From a virus: DNA of 20,783 bases. Each line of letters opens with the position of its first letter. Within the stretch, counting starts at the first letter, position 1. The stretch spans positions 1,448 to 22,230 of IMG/VR virus record IMGVR_UViG_3300030380_002195; one strand, 5' to 3'. The position numbers and the translations under genes are program-made. Below the pieces are notes generated by a model that was given only the letters and a program-made list of their open reading frames with translations, did not search any database and had not been told where the DNA came from. Shown here piece by piece: positions 1-6,378 of the stretch.

Positions 1-33
1 GACGGCTTACCACTTTTGGTACGCCACTTCTGT

Positions 34-291
34 TTAGTCCATGCCTTCAAAGAGCGTTGGCTCTTCTTTAGTGCCATTCTTGTTCTCCTGAGTTAGCTTT
101 ACAAGCGTAGCAAACTTTTCACTTGCTTCAGCGTACTTGTCAATCGCTTTATCCATCTCTTCAAGCAAATGCGGATGTTCGCCCACAGCGACTGCATTGT
201 TGAGATAATTAGTAAGTACGTATGTTGCATCTTTCATCTCCGCTTGATATTTAAACAACAAAGCATCTATGGCTAGTTTGGGTAAAGACAT
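34..291 (-). CDS. Small helical hypothetical protein (85 aa)
   Basis: Unrecognised small protein, the last complete gene of the left-hand operon. It is soluble, rich in Ala, Glu and Lys, and probably all-helical, with no Cys cluster or membrane segment. The ATG at 291 is preceded by GGAG six bases upstream, a good ribosome binding site. The gap to the upstream gene (stop at 322) is 30 bases. The 33 bases beyond its stop at the window edge show no gene start I can support. Function unknown; its place in the late operon suggests a virion or lysis-stage accessory role, which is inference only. Confidence 0.75.
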   Translation of the reverse strand: MSLPKLAIDALLFKYQAEMKDATYVLTNYLNNAVAVGEHPHLLEEMDKAIDKYAEASEKFATLVKLTQENKNGTKEEPTLFEGMD

Positions 292-321
292 TTATTTCTC
301 CAAATACTTTAGTATACAATT

Positions 322-792
322 CTAAATAGAAGAAGTCAACACAACAACAAAACAGGCAACCATTGATACGATTGCAATTACAGCTATCGCTGTTGCTTTT
401 GCTGCTTCCCAAAACTCATGTTCTTTACGGGCCTGCTCTATTTTTCTTTTTCTCTCTGCTTCTTTTGCTTCTTGTATTCGTTTAGCACGTTCGTTTACTA
501 TACCTGCCCACGTTCCGGGTCCAAACCTCATGTCTACAAGTACAGATACTTCACGTAGTTTCTCAGCCGCCAACTTCGCATCGATAACTTCTTGTGCAAC
601 AGAGTTTACACTAAAGGTATCTACACCTGCCTTTTTATTACGTGCTTTTTGAGCTTCGTGTTCTCCACGAAACAAATCATCAATGTGACCAGCCATTTGA
701 CCGATATCTTTAACAGTATTTATATTAGATTTAATAAAGTCTGTGGCCTGCTTTACGAGAGCGATTCCTGTCAGTACTTCTGCTACAACCAT
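322..792 (-). CDS. Conserved phage protein with C-terminal membrane anchor (156 aa)
   Basis: The protein opens with a mildly hydrophobic helix (MVVAEVLTGIALV). A helical, highly charged middle follows (about residues 95-130, rich in Glu, Lys, Arg and Ala), and it ends in one strong transmembrane helix (about 133-155). This is a tail-anchored arrangement with the bulk probably cytoplasmic. From memory, similar proteins with the segments RFGPGTW and ERAKRIQEAKEA recur in marine podovirus-like genomes without an assigned function. The ATG at 792 has GGAG six bases upstream, and the upstream gene stops at 796, leaving 3 bases between them. It could be a virion or lysis-associated membrane protein. 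Confidence 0.8.
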   Translation of the reverse strand: MVVAEVLTGIALVKQATDFIKSNINTVKDIGQMAGHIDDLFRGEHEAQKARNKKAGVDTFSVNSVAQEVIDAKLAAEKLREVSVLVDMRFGPGTWAGIVNERAKRIQEAKEAERKRKIEQARKEHEFWEAAKATAIAVIAIVSMVACFVVVLTSSI

Positions 793-795
793 AAA

Positions 796-1014
796 TCACT
801 CCACAATCTTTACAATATAATTTTTACCGTCTGCACCCTTGCTAATCTCGACTGTTTTGTTTTCGCAAGAATATCGAACTGTGCCTGTATCCTTGTATAA
901 GTTTCGCTCTATAGTGCGTTTAGCTTTCAAGCATCTAGATAACTGTTCGTAAGCTGTATGCTCTGCTACGTGACCTGAGAGATATAATATCAATGTGATG
1001 GTTTCAGTGACCAT
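796..1014 (-). CDS. Small hypothetical protein, two Cys (72 aa)
   Basis: Unrecognised. The N-terminus (MVTETITLILYLSGHVAEH) is moderately hydrophobic and could be a signal-like or membrane-associated helix. The rest is charged, with Cys at about residues 28 and 50 and a probable beta-rich C-terminal half. It overlaps the upstream gene (stop at 1004) by 11 bases. Following a gene for a membrane protein with a coiled coil, the pair loosely recalls the inner/outer spanin arrangement. No lipobox or convincing signal peptidase site is visible, so I do not call it a spanin. Confidence 0.65.
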   Translation of the reverse strand: MVTETITLILYLSGHVAEHTAYEQLSRCLKAKRTIERNLYKDTGTVRYSCENKTVEISKGADGKNYIVKIVE

Positions 1015-1396
1015 TTCTCATCTTTTCAAGACGGGCTTCTATGGCACTAATACGCTTCTCATAGAACTCCAGTGTTAGTTTCTGTTGTTGGTCGTGGGGT
1101 AATCGACCTTCATCTGCCTGCACAGATAATTCGTCTAGCTGTTGTGAGAGGTGTTCGATTAGCATAAACTGTTCAGAGTCTGCTGGCAAACTACCCATTT
1201 CACCTCTGGGCCACTTAATGCGAAACTCAGTGTTATGGTCCACATTTGACTTCATCATAGTGATGTTAGTCTCAATGGTGTTAAGACGCTCTATGATACC
1301 AAAGTATGCCCAAGTAGCAAGAGATGCTGCTGCAACCATACTGATGATATTGCGGAGAGGCAGCGCAACCTCTGTATTCTCGTTCAGACGAGGCAT
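1004..1396 (-). CDS. Single-pass membrane protein with coiled coil (130 aa)
   Basis: After a short charged N-terminus there is one hydrophobic helix (about residues 15-36). Then comes a helical stretch (37-55), a distinctive middle containing KWPRGEMGSLPADSEQFML, and a second charged helix (about 100-128) likely to form a coiled coil. From memory, the KWPRGEMGSLPADSEQF segment is recurrent in marine phage proteins of unknown role. The topology (N-in, one membrane helix, long helical exterior) would fit an inner-membrane spanin or a virion membrane protein, but neither can be shown. The ATG at 1396 is preceded by a weak AGG-type site about 12 bases upstream. Confidence 0.75.
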   Translation of the reverse strand: MPRLNENTEVALPLRNIISMVAAASLATWAYFGIIERLNTIETNITMMKSNVDHNTEFRIKWPRGEMGSLPADSEQFMLIEHLSQQLDELSVQADEGRLPHDQQQKLTLEFYEKRISAIEARLEKMRNGH

Positions 1397-1414
1397 GTAG
1401 GTCTTTACCTGTTT

Positions 1415-1549
1415 TTACTTTTTAGATTTTTTTGCTTTGTTATTTTTGACTGCACTTGTTAAGGTTTTTACCTGTCCAGAGTGAGCTTTAACTGCCTTTT
1501 TAAGACCTTTAATTACTTTCTTTACTTGTTTTTTAGCTTTTGGTTTCAC
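1415..1549 (-). CDS. Very Lys-rich mini-protein, histone H1-like composition (44 aa, GTG start)
   Basis: The reading frame is open further upstream to an ATG at 1654, but that would overlap the preceding gene by about 95 bases. The GTG at 1549 has AGGAG seven bases upstream and follows the preceding stop (1560) closely, so I take it as the start. The product is dominated by Lys with Ala and Val (KPKAKKQVKKVIKGLKKAVK at the start, NNKAKKSKK at the end), resembling histone H1 tails or bacterial nucleoid proteins in composition only. It probably binds nucleic acid. It is one of several tiny basic proteins in this operon. Confidence 0.6.
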   Translation of the reverse strand: MKPKAKKQVKKVIKGLKKAVKAHSGQVKTLTSAVKNNKAKKSKK

Positions 1550-1559
1550 GTCTATTCTC

Positions 1560-2000
1560 CTAATTTTTGTAACCACCGCCTGCTTTTTTATAAGCAGCCG
1601 CAAGCATTTGAGCCTTTCTTGCTGACCATTGTCCCGGCCTGCCGCCTTTTCCACCTGCCTTGATACGATTGAACAGACGTTTTCTCATGCTGGGCTTGGT
1701 GTAATTGCCAGCTTCGTTGACACGGCTCTTGCTTTTCTTTGCCTTGCCGCCCTTCTTTAATGCTTGCCGCCCATCTGGATTATATTCTTCATTTATTTCT
1801 TTTAACCGCATAGATAGAAGTGCATCTTGTCCAGTGTATTTTGGAGAGGTCCTAGAGTCTTTTGTAATCGTTCTTATTGTACTTGACTCTTGTCCACGTC
1901 TAACTTTTCTCTTTTGTTCTCTAGTAGTGGTTTCTGCCCCATCCTCTCCCGGACTTTTCAAAGCATCTCTATATTTTTGTGGTTTAAATTTTACTGGCAT
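1560..2000 (-). CDS. Basic phage protein, C-terminal domain resembling DUF5872 (146 aa)
   Basis: The N-terminal half is polar and probably disordered (many Thr, Ser, Lys and Arg). The C-terminal half has a recognisable pattern: NEAGNYTKPSMRKRLF, then RIKAGGKGG, GQWSARKAQMLA and YKKAGGGY. As I recall, this matches a small domain of unknown function in phage and environmental proteins (DUF5872); the number should be checked. It is strongly basic overall. The domain could be a nucleic-acid-binding element, but no activity is known to me. The ATG at 2000 follows an AGAG-type site, and the upstream gene stops at 2013. Confidence 0.75.
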   Translation of the reverse strand: MPVKFKPQKYRDALKSPGEDGAETTTREQKRKVRRGQESSTIRTITKDSRTSPKYTGQDALLSMRLKEINEEYNPDGRQALKKGGKAKKSKSRVNEAGNYTKPSMRKRLFNRIKAGGKGGRPGQWSARKAQMLAAAYKKAGGGYKN

Positions 2001-2012
2001 ATTAACTCTCTA

Positions 2013-2201
2013 TTAAGTAACAACTACAGTTTTTCCTTTGAGCATATGTTCTATTGCTCTATCAGAGGGTCCGTCTAAATATATTCCTTTACGAGGGGGG
2101 TCTGTATACCCTTTCGGATTATCTCTTTTCTTTTCTATGTTTTCCATTTGCGTACGCATTAACGATTTAGGTTTAGGTTTTGATTCTTCAATTTTAGACA
2201 A
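2013..2201 (-). CDS. Small basic hypothetical protein (62 aa)
   Basis: Unrecognised. The sequence is Lys- and Pro-rich at the start (MSKIEESKPKPKSLMRTQ), and a short motif NPKGYTDPPRKGIYLDGP sits in the middle. No membrane segment or Cys is present. It overlaps the end of the endolysin gene by 8 bases (start 2201, endolysin stop 2194), so it is probably translated by coupling to the lysozyme. Position suggests a late accessory protein. Confidence 0.65.
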   Translation of the reverse strand: MSKIEESKPKPKSLMRTQMENIEKKRDNPKGYTDPPRKGIYLDGPSDRAIEHMLKGKTVVVT

Positions 2202-2739
2202 TTAACTCTCCATCCCGCATAGCGTTAGCCAAACGTACCGCCCGTTGTCCTACTTGATTTGCCCAACGCGAGTCGAGCATCTCCCGTGATGCGGAGTCAA
2301 AATCTTTATCGTGAATTGCTTTCCACATGTTTTTAAACTTGTTTAATCTTGGCATACCAAGGTTTATCGCCATGTCTAGAAGCACACGGCAACGAACATC
2401 ATCGAGTCCTACTGTGCAAGGATGAGACGCGACTAGCTCTTTTTCCACAATATCTATATCGTTGGATAGCAAGAAACGAGCGTGAGTTTCTGTTATACCC
2501 TGCTCGTACACCTCTGCTTTAAGCATGTTCATAAAAGCAAGTTCGCCGTCTGTAATACCACGGTCTTCGAGGTTGCGTCCTACACCAATTGTATCAATGC
2601 CAAGATGGTCCTTGTATACCTGTAACTCCATACCTTCATGCAGAATTAATTGGTCAATCAGAGCTTCACGATTGTATCTCATTTTGCGGTTCTCTCTTGC
2701 TTGCTCTTCGGTTGTTCTTTGGGAGTGGTCAAATACCAT
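2194..2739 (-). CDS. T4-type lysozyme endolysin (GH24, 181 aa)
   Basis: A muramidase that cleaves peptidoglycan to release progeny. After about 20 extra N-terminal residues the domain starts at MRYNREALIDQL. The GH24 catalytic triad is visible with family spacing: Glu35 in LHEGM, Asp44 in YKDHLG, Thr50 in DTIGVG (E-x8-D-x5-T). Further hallmarks are LLDMAINLG (about 120-130) and the C-terminal SRWANQVGQRAVRLA. There is no signal peptide or SAR helix, so export should need a holin; two membrane proteins are encoded just upstream. ATG at 2739 overlaps the preceding stop as TAATG and has AGAGG seven bases upstream. The ATG at codon 20 would give a more typical N-terminus and remains possible. Confidence 0.95.
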   Translation of the reverse strand: MVFDHSQRTTEEQARENRKMRYNREALIDQLILHEGMELQVYKDHLGIDTIGVGRNLEDRGITDGELAFMNMLKAEVYEQGITETHARFLLSNDIDIVEKELVASHPCTVGLDDVRCRVLLDMAINLGMPRLNKFKNMWKAIHDKDFDSASREMLDSRWANQVGQRAVRLANAMRDGELIV

Positions 2740-2948
2740 TATTTACCTCTGGACTCTCTGCCTAAGTATATACCATAGACACCTGTCATAACACCCATTA
2801 TAACGGAGACAAATGCAGACTGCTGTGTTGTCGGGTCTTCTAAGTTCATAAACCACTCTGCACACCGCCATGACATCGCAACAGAGGCAATCATAGTTAG
2901 CTTGGCTGTAACATTAAACTGCAGCCATCTTTTCCACCAATCAACCAT
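2739..2948 (-). CDS. Small two-helix membrane protein, holin or antiholin candidate (69 aa)
   Basis: Two hydrophobic helices (about residues 13-32 and 43-62) are separated by a short turn with NLEDPTTQQS, with charged residues at both ends (MVDWWKRW and GRESRGK). Size, topology and position directly before the lysozyme fit a class II holin, which makes the membrane lesion that lets endolysin reach the wall. The role is inferred from context, because holins share little sequence. It is joined to both neighbours by TAATG overlaps (2948 and 2739). The next gene upstream also has membrane helices, so which of the two is holin and which antiholin or spanin is unresolved. Confidence 0.75.
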   Translation of the reverse strand: MVDWWKRWLQFNVTAKLTMIASVAMSWRCAEWFMNLEDPTTQQSAFVSVIMGVMTGVYGIYLGRESRGK

Positions 2949-3337
2949 TACTTTTTACCAAAGAATTTTGTAGCTGAACGTACGCCAAAAGAAGCGGCAA
3001 CGATAACTCCCAAGGAATATTGATACCACTCAGGCATCATTTCTAACTGCAGAAACCCGTTTGCTACAACTTCTTCCATGCCGGGTATGAAGGCTAGTAT
3101 TAGCGGGATACTAAACAAAATTACCAGCCACTCGTCTTTCCAACTTGATGATGAAGCACGAGCCATCTCTAAGTCCCAATCAATTTCGCCTGTAGCTTTT
3201 TTCTGCATAACTACAGCTTCCGCTTGAGCCTTGGCTACCTTTGTAGCTGACTGTGCTTTTTTCTCTTCTACTTTGCCCTCAAGCCACGTAGAAGCGATGT
3301 TGCTTATGGGTCCAATCAGTGCAGTTAACATTTCCAT
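2948..3337 (-). CDS. Membrane protein, holin candidate (129 aa)
   Basis: A weakly hydrophobic amphipathic start (residues 4-19) is followed by a charged helical region rich in Ala, Lys and Gln (about 22-60). Two clear membrane helices come next (about 70-86, LVILFSIPLILAFIPG, and 107-119). A basic C-terminal tail ends in KKFFGKK-like residues (KFFGKK). It sits two genes upstream of the lysozyme and is coupled to the next gene by TAATG. The motif WKDE-W before the first membrane helix is, as I recall, repeated in marine phage lysis-region proteins. Start at 3337 overlaps the previous gene by 13 bases. A holin-like function is plausible but unproven. Confidence 0.75.
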   Translation of the reverse strand: MEMLTALIGPISNIASTWLEGKVEEKKAQSATKVAKAQAEAVVMQKKATGEIDWDLEMARASSSSWKDEWLVILFSIPLILAFIPGMEEVVANGFLQLEMMPEWYQYSLGVIVAASFGVRSATKFFGKK

Positions 3338-3609
3338 CTTTTCCTTGCTTGACGCAAACGGCTGTTAGGATTCTTAGCAGCTTTGGGAAACTTCTTCATT
3401 TGTCCAGCAGACCTAGCGCAGAAAGATTTACGCCGTTTAGCATCTTTGCTACCCGGCTTTACTTTTCCTGTTACTGCTGTTTTTAATTTGGAACCGGGGT
3501 TCTTTCGCCGATAAGCAGCCACCCCAGCTTTAGTCATTCCTGCTCCCGACTTCGTTGGTCGAAAGTTCTTTTTGTTACGGGCTGGCATCTTATCTTGTTT
3601 ACGAGCCAT
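3325..3609 (-). CDS. Small basic phage protein resembling DUF6321 (94 aa)
   Basis: The protein is strongly basic. It contains KSGAGMTKAGVAAYRRKNPG, then KLKTAVTGK and a conserved RRKSFCARSAGQM, and ends RLRQARKRWKC. I recall this pattern from a family of small phage proteins (DUF6321) in podovirus-like genomes; the name needs checking. Two Cys occur, one in SFCARS and one as the last residue. A virion or DNA-binding role is possible; nothing more can be said. The start codon overlaps the stop of the upstream gene as TAATG at 3609. Confidence 0.8.
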   Translation of the reverse strand: MARKQDKMPARNKKNFRPTKSGAGMTKAGVAAYRRKNPGSKLKTAVTGKVKPGSKDAKRRKSFCARSAGQMKKFPKAAKNPNSRLRQARKRWKC

Positions 3610-3758
3610 TACTTCTTCCTAGCTGTTTGTGCTGCACGTTTAAAGTTAGCTTTGCTTGGCGCACCCCTGCTTCCGGGTTTACGCATGGTCTCTCCGCTAC
3701 CCGCTTTTATTCTGCGTTTCTTGGCAGCTATGTTAGCATACAGTCCACGTCCAGCCAT
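3609..3758 (-). CDS. Short conserved phage protein, RIKAGSGE motif (49 aa)
   Basis: A short gene between two longer ones, read directly from the sequence. The product begins MAGRGLYANIAAKKRRIKAG and continues SGETMRKPGSRGAPSKANFK, ending AQTARKK. The pattern GLYANI-KRRIKAGSGE-MRKPGS-GAP is one I recognise from many phage genomes, where it is a conserved small protein of unknown function. ATG at 3758 lies 2 bases after the upstream stop and has AAGG-type ribosome binding bases about 9 bases upstream. Its stop overlaps the next start as TAATG. The tight fit at both ends, together with the recognisable sequence, makes it a real gene despite its length. Confidence 0.85.
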   Translation of the reverse strand: MAGRGLYANIAAKKRRIKAGSGETMRKPGSRGAPSKANFKRAAQTARKK

Positions 3759-3760
3759 GC

Positions 3761-4018
3761 TTACGCCTTTACTAGCTTGTAGCCCTTTTTCTTTGCAGCA
3801 GCACGTATCTGTGCAACAGTCATGGTCTTACCACCCTTTTTGCCGCCTGCTGCCCCGCCTTTAGCCATGCCTTTAGACCGCATTTTTGCTTTACCGCCTT
3901 TAGCCATACCTTTAGAACGCATTTTTGTTTTACCGCCTTTGGCATATCCTTTAGATTTCATGGCAGAACGTCCACCACGAGCCATGCCCTTGCTCTTTTT
4001 ATTCATCATCTTCTTCAT
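3761..4018 (-). CDS. Basic protein with 13-residue KGMAKGGKAKMRS repeats (85 aa)
   Basis: The central part is built of nearly three copies of a 13-residue unit (KGYAKGGKTKMRS, KGMAKGGKAKMRS, KGMAKGGAAGGKK). A short C-terminal helix follows (VAQIRAAAKKKGYKLV), which could be a compact DNA-binding or SAP-like element. It is extremely Lys/Gly-rich. The start is chosen at 4018 because GGAG lies seven bases upstream; this overlaps the previous gene by 20 bases. Met codons at 4009 and 4006 are alternatives. The composition suggests binding to DNA or RNA, or a flexible virion component. Function unknown. Confidence 0.75.
   Translation of the reverse strand: MKKMMNKKSKGMARGGRSAMKSKGYAKGGKTKMRSKGMAKGGKAKMRSKGMAKGGAAGGKKGGKTMTVAQIRAAAKKKGYKLVKA
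3855..3971. repeat. 39-bp tandem repeat, about three copies
   Basis: Units begin at 3855, 3894 and 3933, each 39 bp and in frame with the Lys/Gly-rich gene, encoding the 13-residue repeat. The first two units differ at only a few positions; the third is more diverged. The pattern fits in-frame duplication followed by drift. Confidence 0.9.
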
Positions 4019-4682
4019 CGTCTTGCTCCGCATAAAGATTGTCAAATACCCTTGCTGTGTCACTTACATAATTAGGGTCTTGTTTTGAATGGTGTACCCA
4101 CTGACTTGGTGCAAAATCCGGTGGGCCTTCTCCGGTTACAAACCACGCAGGATTAGTAACCCGGACTCTATTGTTGGGAAGAGCAACCATGTTGCCTGTC
4201 CACTTACCTGCATCCAACAATTCCAAAACATGACTTTGTTTGTGTTGAGCAGGGTCATCAGCTACCTCAGTGTCAGTGTAATCGACAGTAAAGTAATACT
4301 TTGCAGGATAGAACTCTCCGTCTATCTTTGCCAACCAAGGACATGGTGTTGCTCTATTCAAAACAAACACCGAATGATGGTGTGATTGGCAATCCCAAGG
4401 CTGTGCAAGATGTGTAGGTATTGGTTCAGGCCACTCATCTAAAGGCGTATCACCTACAAGTGCAGTAAGAGGCATCCTAGCCCACATAGCACCACCGTGT
4501 ACATTTTCATCTTCTTCACATCCAGTAAACAATAGTTGAAAACTAAGAGTTCGCATTGGCAGGGTCGTTATCCCTATTGCCATTGCATGAAGAAATTCAC
4601 CTTGATATCGGTCGAAGTTTGTTGTGTATTCTCTCCGCACCCAAACTTTAAAATACGGTATATTGCTTGTAATGTAATTCAT
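3999..4682 (-). CDS. Conserved phage protein of unknown function (227 aa)
   Basis: A soluble protein that begins MNYITSNIPYFKVWVRREYT and has an aromatic-rich middle with several His and Cys (DCQSHHHSVF, CPWLAK). The C-terminal part carries VRVTNPAWFVTGEGPPDF and ends in an acidic tail (DDEEDDE). I recall proteins with the same opening and the NPAWFV segment in marine phages, always without function. The start at 4682 is 2 bases after the upstream stop. An ATG-type codon at 4721 in the same frame would overlap the upstream gene, and I reject it. The acidic tail overlaps the start of the next gene. A virion role is possible. Confidence 0.8.
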   Translation of the reverse strand: MNYITSNIPYFKVWVRREYTTNFDRYQGEFLHAMAIGITTLPMRTLSFQLLFTGCEEDENVHGGAMWARMPLTALVGDTPLDEWPEPIPTHLAQPWDCQSHHHSVFVLNRATPCPWLAKIDGEFYPAKYYFTVDYTDTEVADDPAQHKQSHVLELLDAGKWTGNMVALPNNRVRVTNPAWFVTGEGPPDFAPSQWVHHSKQDPNYVSDTARVFDNLYAEQDDEEDDE

Positions 4683-4684
4683 GA

Positions 4685-4891
4685 TTAGGTAGAGTACTCT
4701 TGCTTGAGTTGTTGTGAACACTTATAACTAAATTCTACAGGGGGTATGATTACCCTTTGTAAATCTAAAGCCATCACTCTCGCTCTATCTTCACATTCTT
4801 TTAAGGTTTTATATGGTCCTCTATTATCTTGAAATTCCACGCACTCAAACGTAGCGACTAGAGAACACACTTTAACAAACGTAATAAACAT
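4685..4891 (-). CDS. Small phage protein with hydrophobic N-terminus (68 aa)
   Basis: First gene after the 4918-4946 promoter. The N-terminus (MFITFVKVCSLVATFECVEF) is hydrophobic and could be a signal-like helix. Four Cys occur (about residues 9, 17, 33 and 58), so disulfides would be possible if it is exported. The middle has a typical short helix (YKTLKECEDRARVMALDLQ). From memory, proteins of this kind, with a GPY-T-ECE motif after a hydrophobic start, occur in marine phages without assigned function. ATG at 4891 is preceded by GGGAG about eight bases upstream, a strong site. Confidence 0.75.
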   Translation of the reverse strand: MFITFVKVCSLVATFECVEFQDNRGPYKTLKECEDRARVMALDLQRVIIPPVEFSYKCSQQLKQEYST

Positions 4892-4917
4892 GATATATCT
4901 CCCGGCAATGTTGTCTG

Positions 4918-4946
4918 CTTATATCACAAATTTCCGGGTTTGTCAA
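4918..4946 (-). promoter_or_regulatory. Sigma70-like promoter for the lysis/accessory operon
   Basis: On the minus strand, a perfect -35 TTGACA (4941-4946) is separated by 17 bases from a -10 TATAAG (4918-4923, 5 of 6 matching the consensus). The predicted start is near 4911, about 20 bases before the ATG of the first gene. Located exactly in the gap between the head operon and the small-gene operon. Confidence 0.85.
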
Positions 4947-4972
4947 GGGGCAAGTTGCCCTGCCCCCTGACA
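4941..4972 (-). other. Perfect 12-bp inverted repeat overlapping the -35
   Basis: On the minus strand the arms are TGTCAGGGGGCA and TGCCCCTTGACA around an 8-base loop. All 12 positions pair, one of them G-U. The distal arm contains the -35 hexamer of the following promoter. No T-run follows on either strand, so it is not a standard intrinsic terminator. It may reduce read-through from the head operon or act as an operator dyad. Confidence 0.85.
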
Positions 4973-4978
4973 GTATTA

Positions 4979-5401
4979 TTAGGCAAAGGTTGCCGCAGTT
5001 TCTGCAGTACCAAGTTCTGCAATAACCGCAAAGACACGAACCTTACCATCGAAAGTTGCAGTATTAGCAATCAAGTCGATAGTATCGGCAGCGGTATACA
5101 GCTTTGCTGTGCCTGCTGCGTTGTTGATTTCGTGGCCTGTTGCTGTGCCATCTAGAGCAGCAACGTACAAATCATCGTCAGTATCATCACCTAAGTCAAG
5201 AACTGGCGAACCAGTTGATGCTACAGTGAGAACTTCCACACCCGCCATAAGAACAAGTGTGTTAGCCTTCATTTCAAATACTTCTACTGAGTCAGAAGTA
5301 GTCAAGCTAGTTGAAGAAAAGTCAAGTACGACTTCGATAATTTGAGGCTTGATGCCCAGTGGGACACCAGCGACAGCACCAGTTACAGTATAAGTAGCCA
5401 T
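4979..5401 (-). CDS. Putative capsid decoration or minor head protein (140 aa)
   Basis: Last gene of the head operon, directly after the coat gene (15-base gap). The sequence is Ala/Thr/Asp-rich and low in Lys and aromatics, and beta-strand patterns alternate (ADTIDLIANTATFDGKVRVF, IIEVVLDFSSTSL). This is typical of small beta-rich head decoration, stabilising or fibre-like proteins. I do not recognise a specific family. The position immediately downstream of the coat gene and the composition are the whole case. ATG at 5401 has a GGGAG-type site upstream. Confidence 0.8.
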   Translation of the reverse strand: MATYTVTGAVAGVPLGIKPQIIEVVLDFSSTSLTTSDSVEVFEMKANTLVLMAGVEVLTVASTGSPVLDLGDDTDDDLYVAALDGTATGHEINNAAGTAKLYTAADTIDLIANTATFDGKVRVFAVIAELGTAETAATFA

Positions 5402-5416
5402 TACTAAGTCTCCCTA

Positions 5417-6355
5417 TTAGTCAGTTTTAACGACACCTTGAACGATTGCTTCTGGGCGAATGACCTTACGACCAAACACATGAAGTCCACGAACAATGTC
5501 GCTAAAAGTTTCGGTTGAACGTACAACTTCAGTCTTCGCAATATGAGAAGCAGTTGCAGTTGAGGACATATGTCCAGCAAGAACTACAAAGTCGTTCGTA
5601 GTATCTTGTGAATTGATAGTCACAACGTCAGTTCCTGAGTTGTTCAGGGCAGTAGACTTGTAACAGTTGAAGCCAGCAATATTGCCAGCCATTACAAGAC
5701 CATTGCGGAGAGGCGTAGTGCCGTCACCAGTTACCTGAACCTCTGCGAACTTAGCACCAGCTTTGAACGCATTTTCATAGAAAATAGGAGGTGCTACAAA
5801 CCAGCGGTTCTCTTCTGGAACAGTCTGGTCGTCAAGGATACGAGCCATAGTCATCAGCAAGTTTACAGCAGCATCTTCGTTACCACTACCAGTGATATCG
5901 ATAGGTGCGCCAGCAGTACCAACAGAAGTGCCGGTATTACCCGCGTTATCTGCCATATTTTGCAGGATGTTGGCATCGTACTTACGCTTCAGCGAGTATG
6001 CACCCGATGAAGTAGCAAGAGCCTCGAAGTTAACGTGAGACTGACGCTCTTCAATGTCGTCAATCTTAAACGCAAATGCGTTTGCTTGGTCAACAACCAT
6101 AGTAATCTGGTCGTCAGCAAGGTCTTGTGGATTTACTACCGCGCCACGTGCATAAGAGGAAACCGTGATTGTCGGTTCCTTAATGATGCGGACGGTATCG
6201 CCAAAGTTTTCAATTTCACCAGCGTAGTCGGTATTAGTAATATCTTCTGCAACCGAAGCACGACGAAAGAATTTGAGAACTTTTTGGCTAAAGATTTCCG
6301 GAGTAAAATTACCGGAAGGCAGGTTATTATGACCTGATGCGCTATTAAAAGCCAT
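5417..6355 (-). CDS. Major capsid (coat) protein, HK97-fold/P22-coat-like (312 aa)
   Basis: The shell-forming protein. The length is typical of phage coat proteins. The N-terminal FTPEIFSQKVLKFFRRASVAEDI and the following GDTVRIIKEPTITV, with QITMVVDQANAFAFKIDDIE, are the classic opening of P22-coat-like HK97-fold proteins (N-arm, E-loop region, spine helix). A Gly/Thr-rich middle is followed by NRWFVAPPIFYENAF and GFNCYKS, and the end GLHVFGRKVIRPEAIV is the usual terminal strand. It lies directly after the scaffold gene (23-base gap). ATG at 6355 has AAGGAAGGG upstream, a strong site that fits a highly expressed protein. Confidence 0.93.
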   Translation of the reverse strand: MAFNSASGHNNLPSGNFTPEIFSQKVLKFFRRASVAEDITNTDYAGEIENFGDTVRIIKEPTITVSSYARGAVVNPQDLADDQITMVVDQANAFAFKIDDIEERQSHVNFEALATSSGAYSLKRKYDANILQNMADNAGNTGTSVGTAGAPIDITGSGNEDAAVNLLMTMARILDDQTVPEENRWFVAPPIFYENAFKAGAKFAEVQVTGDGTTPLRNGLVMAGNIAGFNCYKSTALNNSGTDVVTINSQDTTNDFVVLAGHMSSTATASHIAKTEVVRSTETFSDIVRGLHVFGRKVIRPEAIVQGVVKTD

Positions 6356-6378
6356 TGTTCAATCCCTTCCTTTGAGGA

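Noticed and set aside
1550-1654. Upstream extension of the Lys-rich mini-protein to an ATG at 1654
   Set aside because: It would lie entirely inside the previous gene in another frame, while GTG at 1549 has a strong AGGAG site.
4941-4972. Intrinsic terminator at the end of the head operon
   Set aside because: The stem is strong but neither strand has a following T-run; kept as an inverted repeat of uncertain function.
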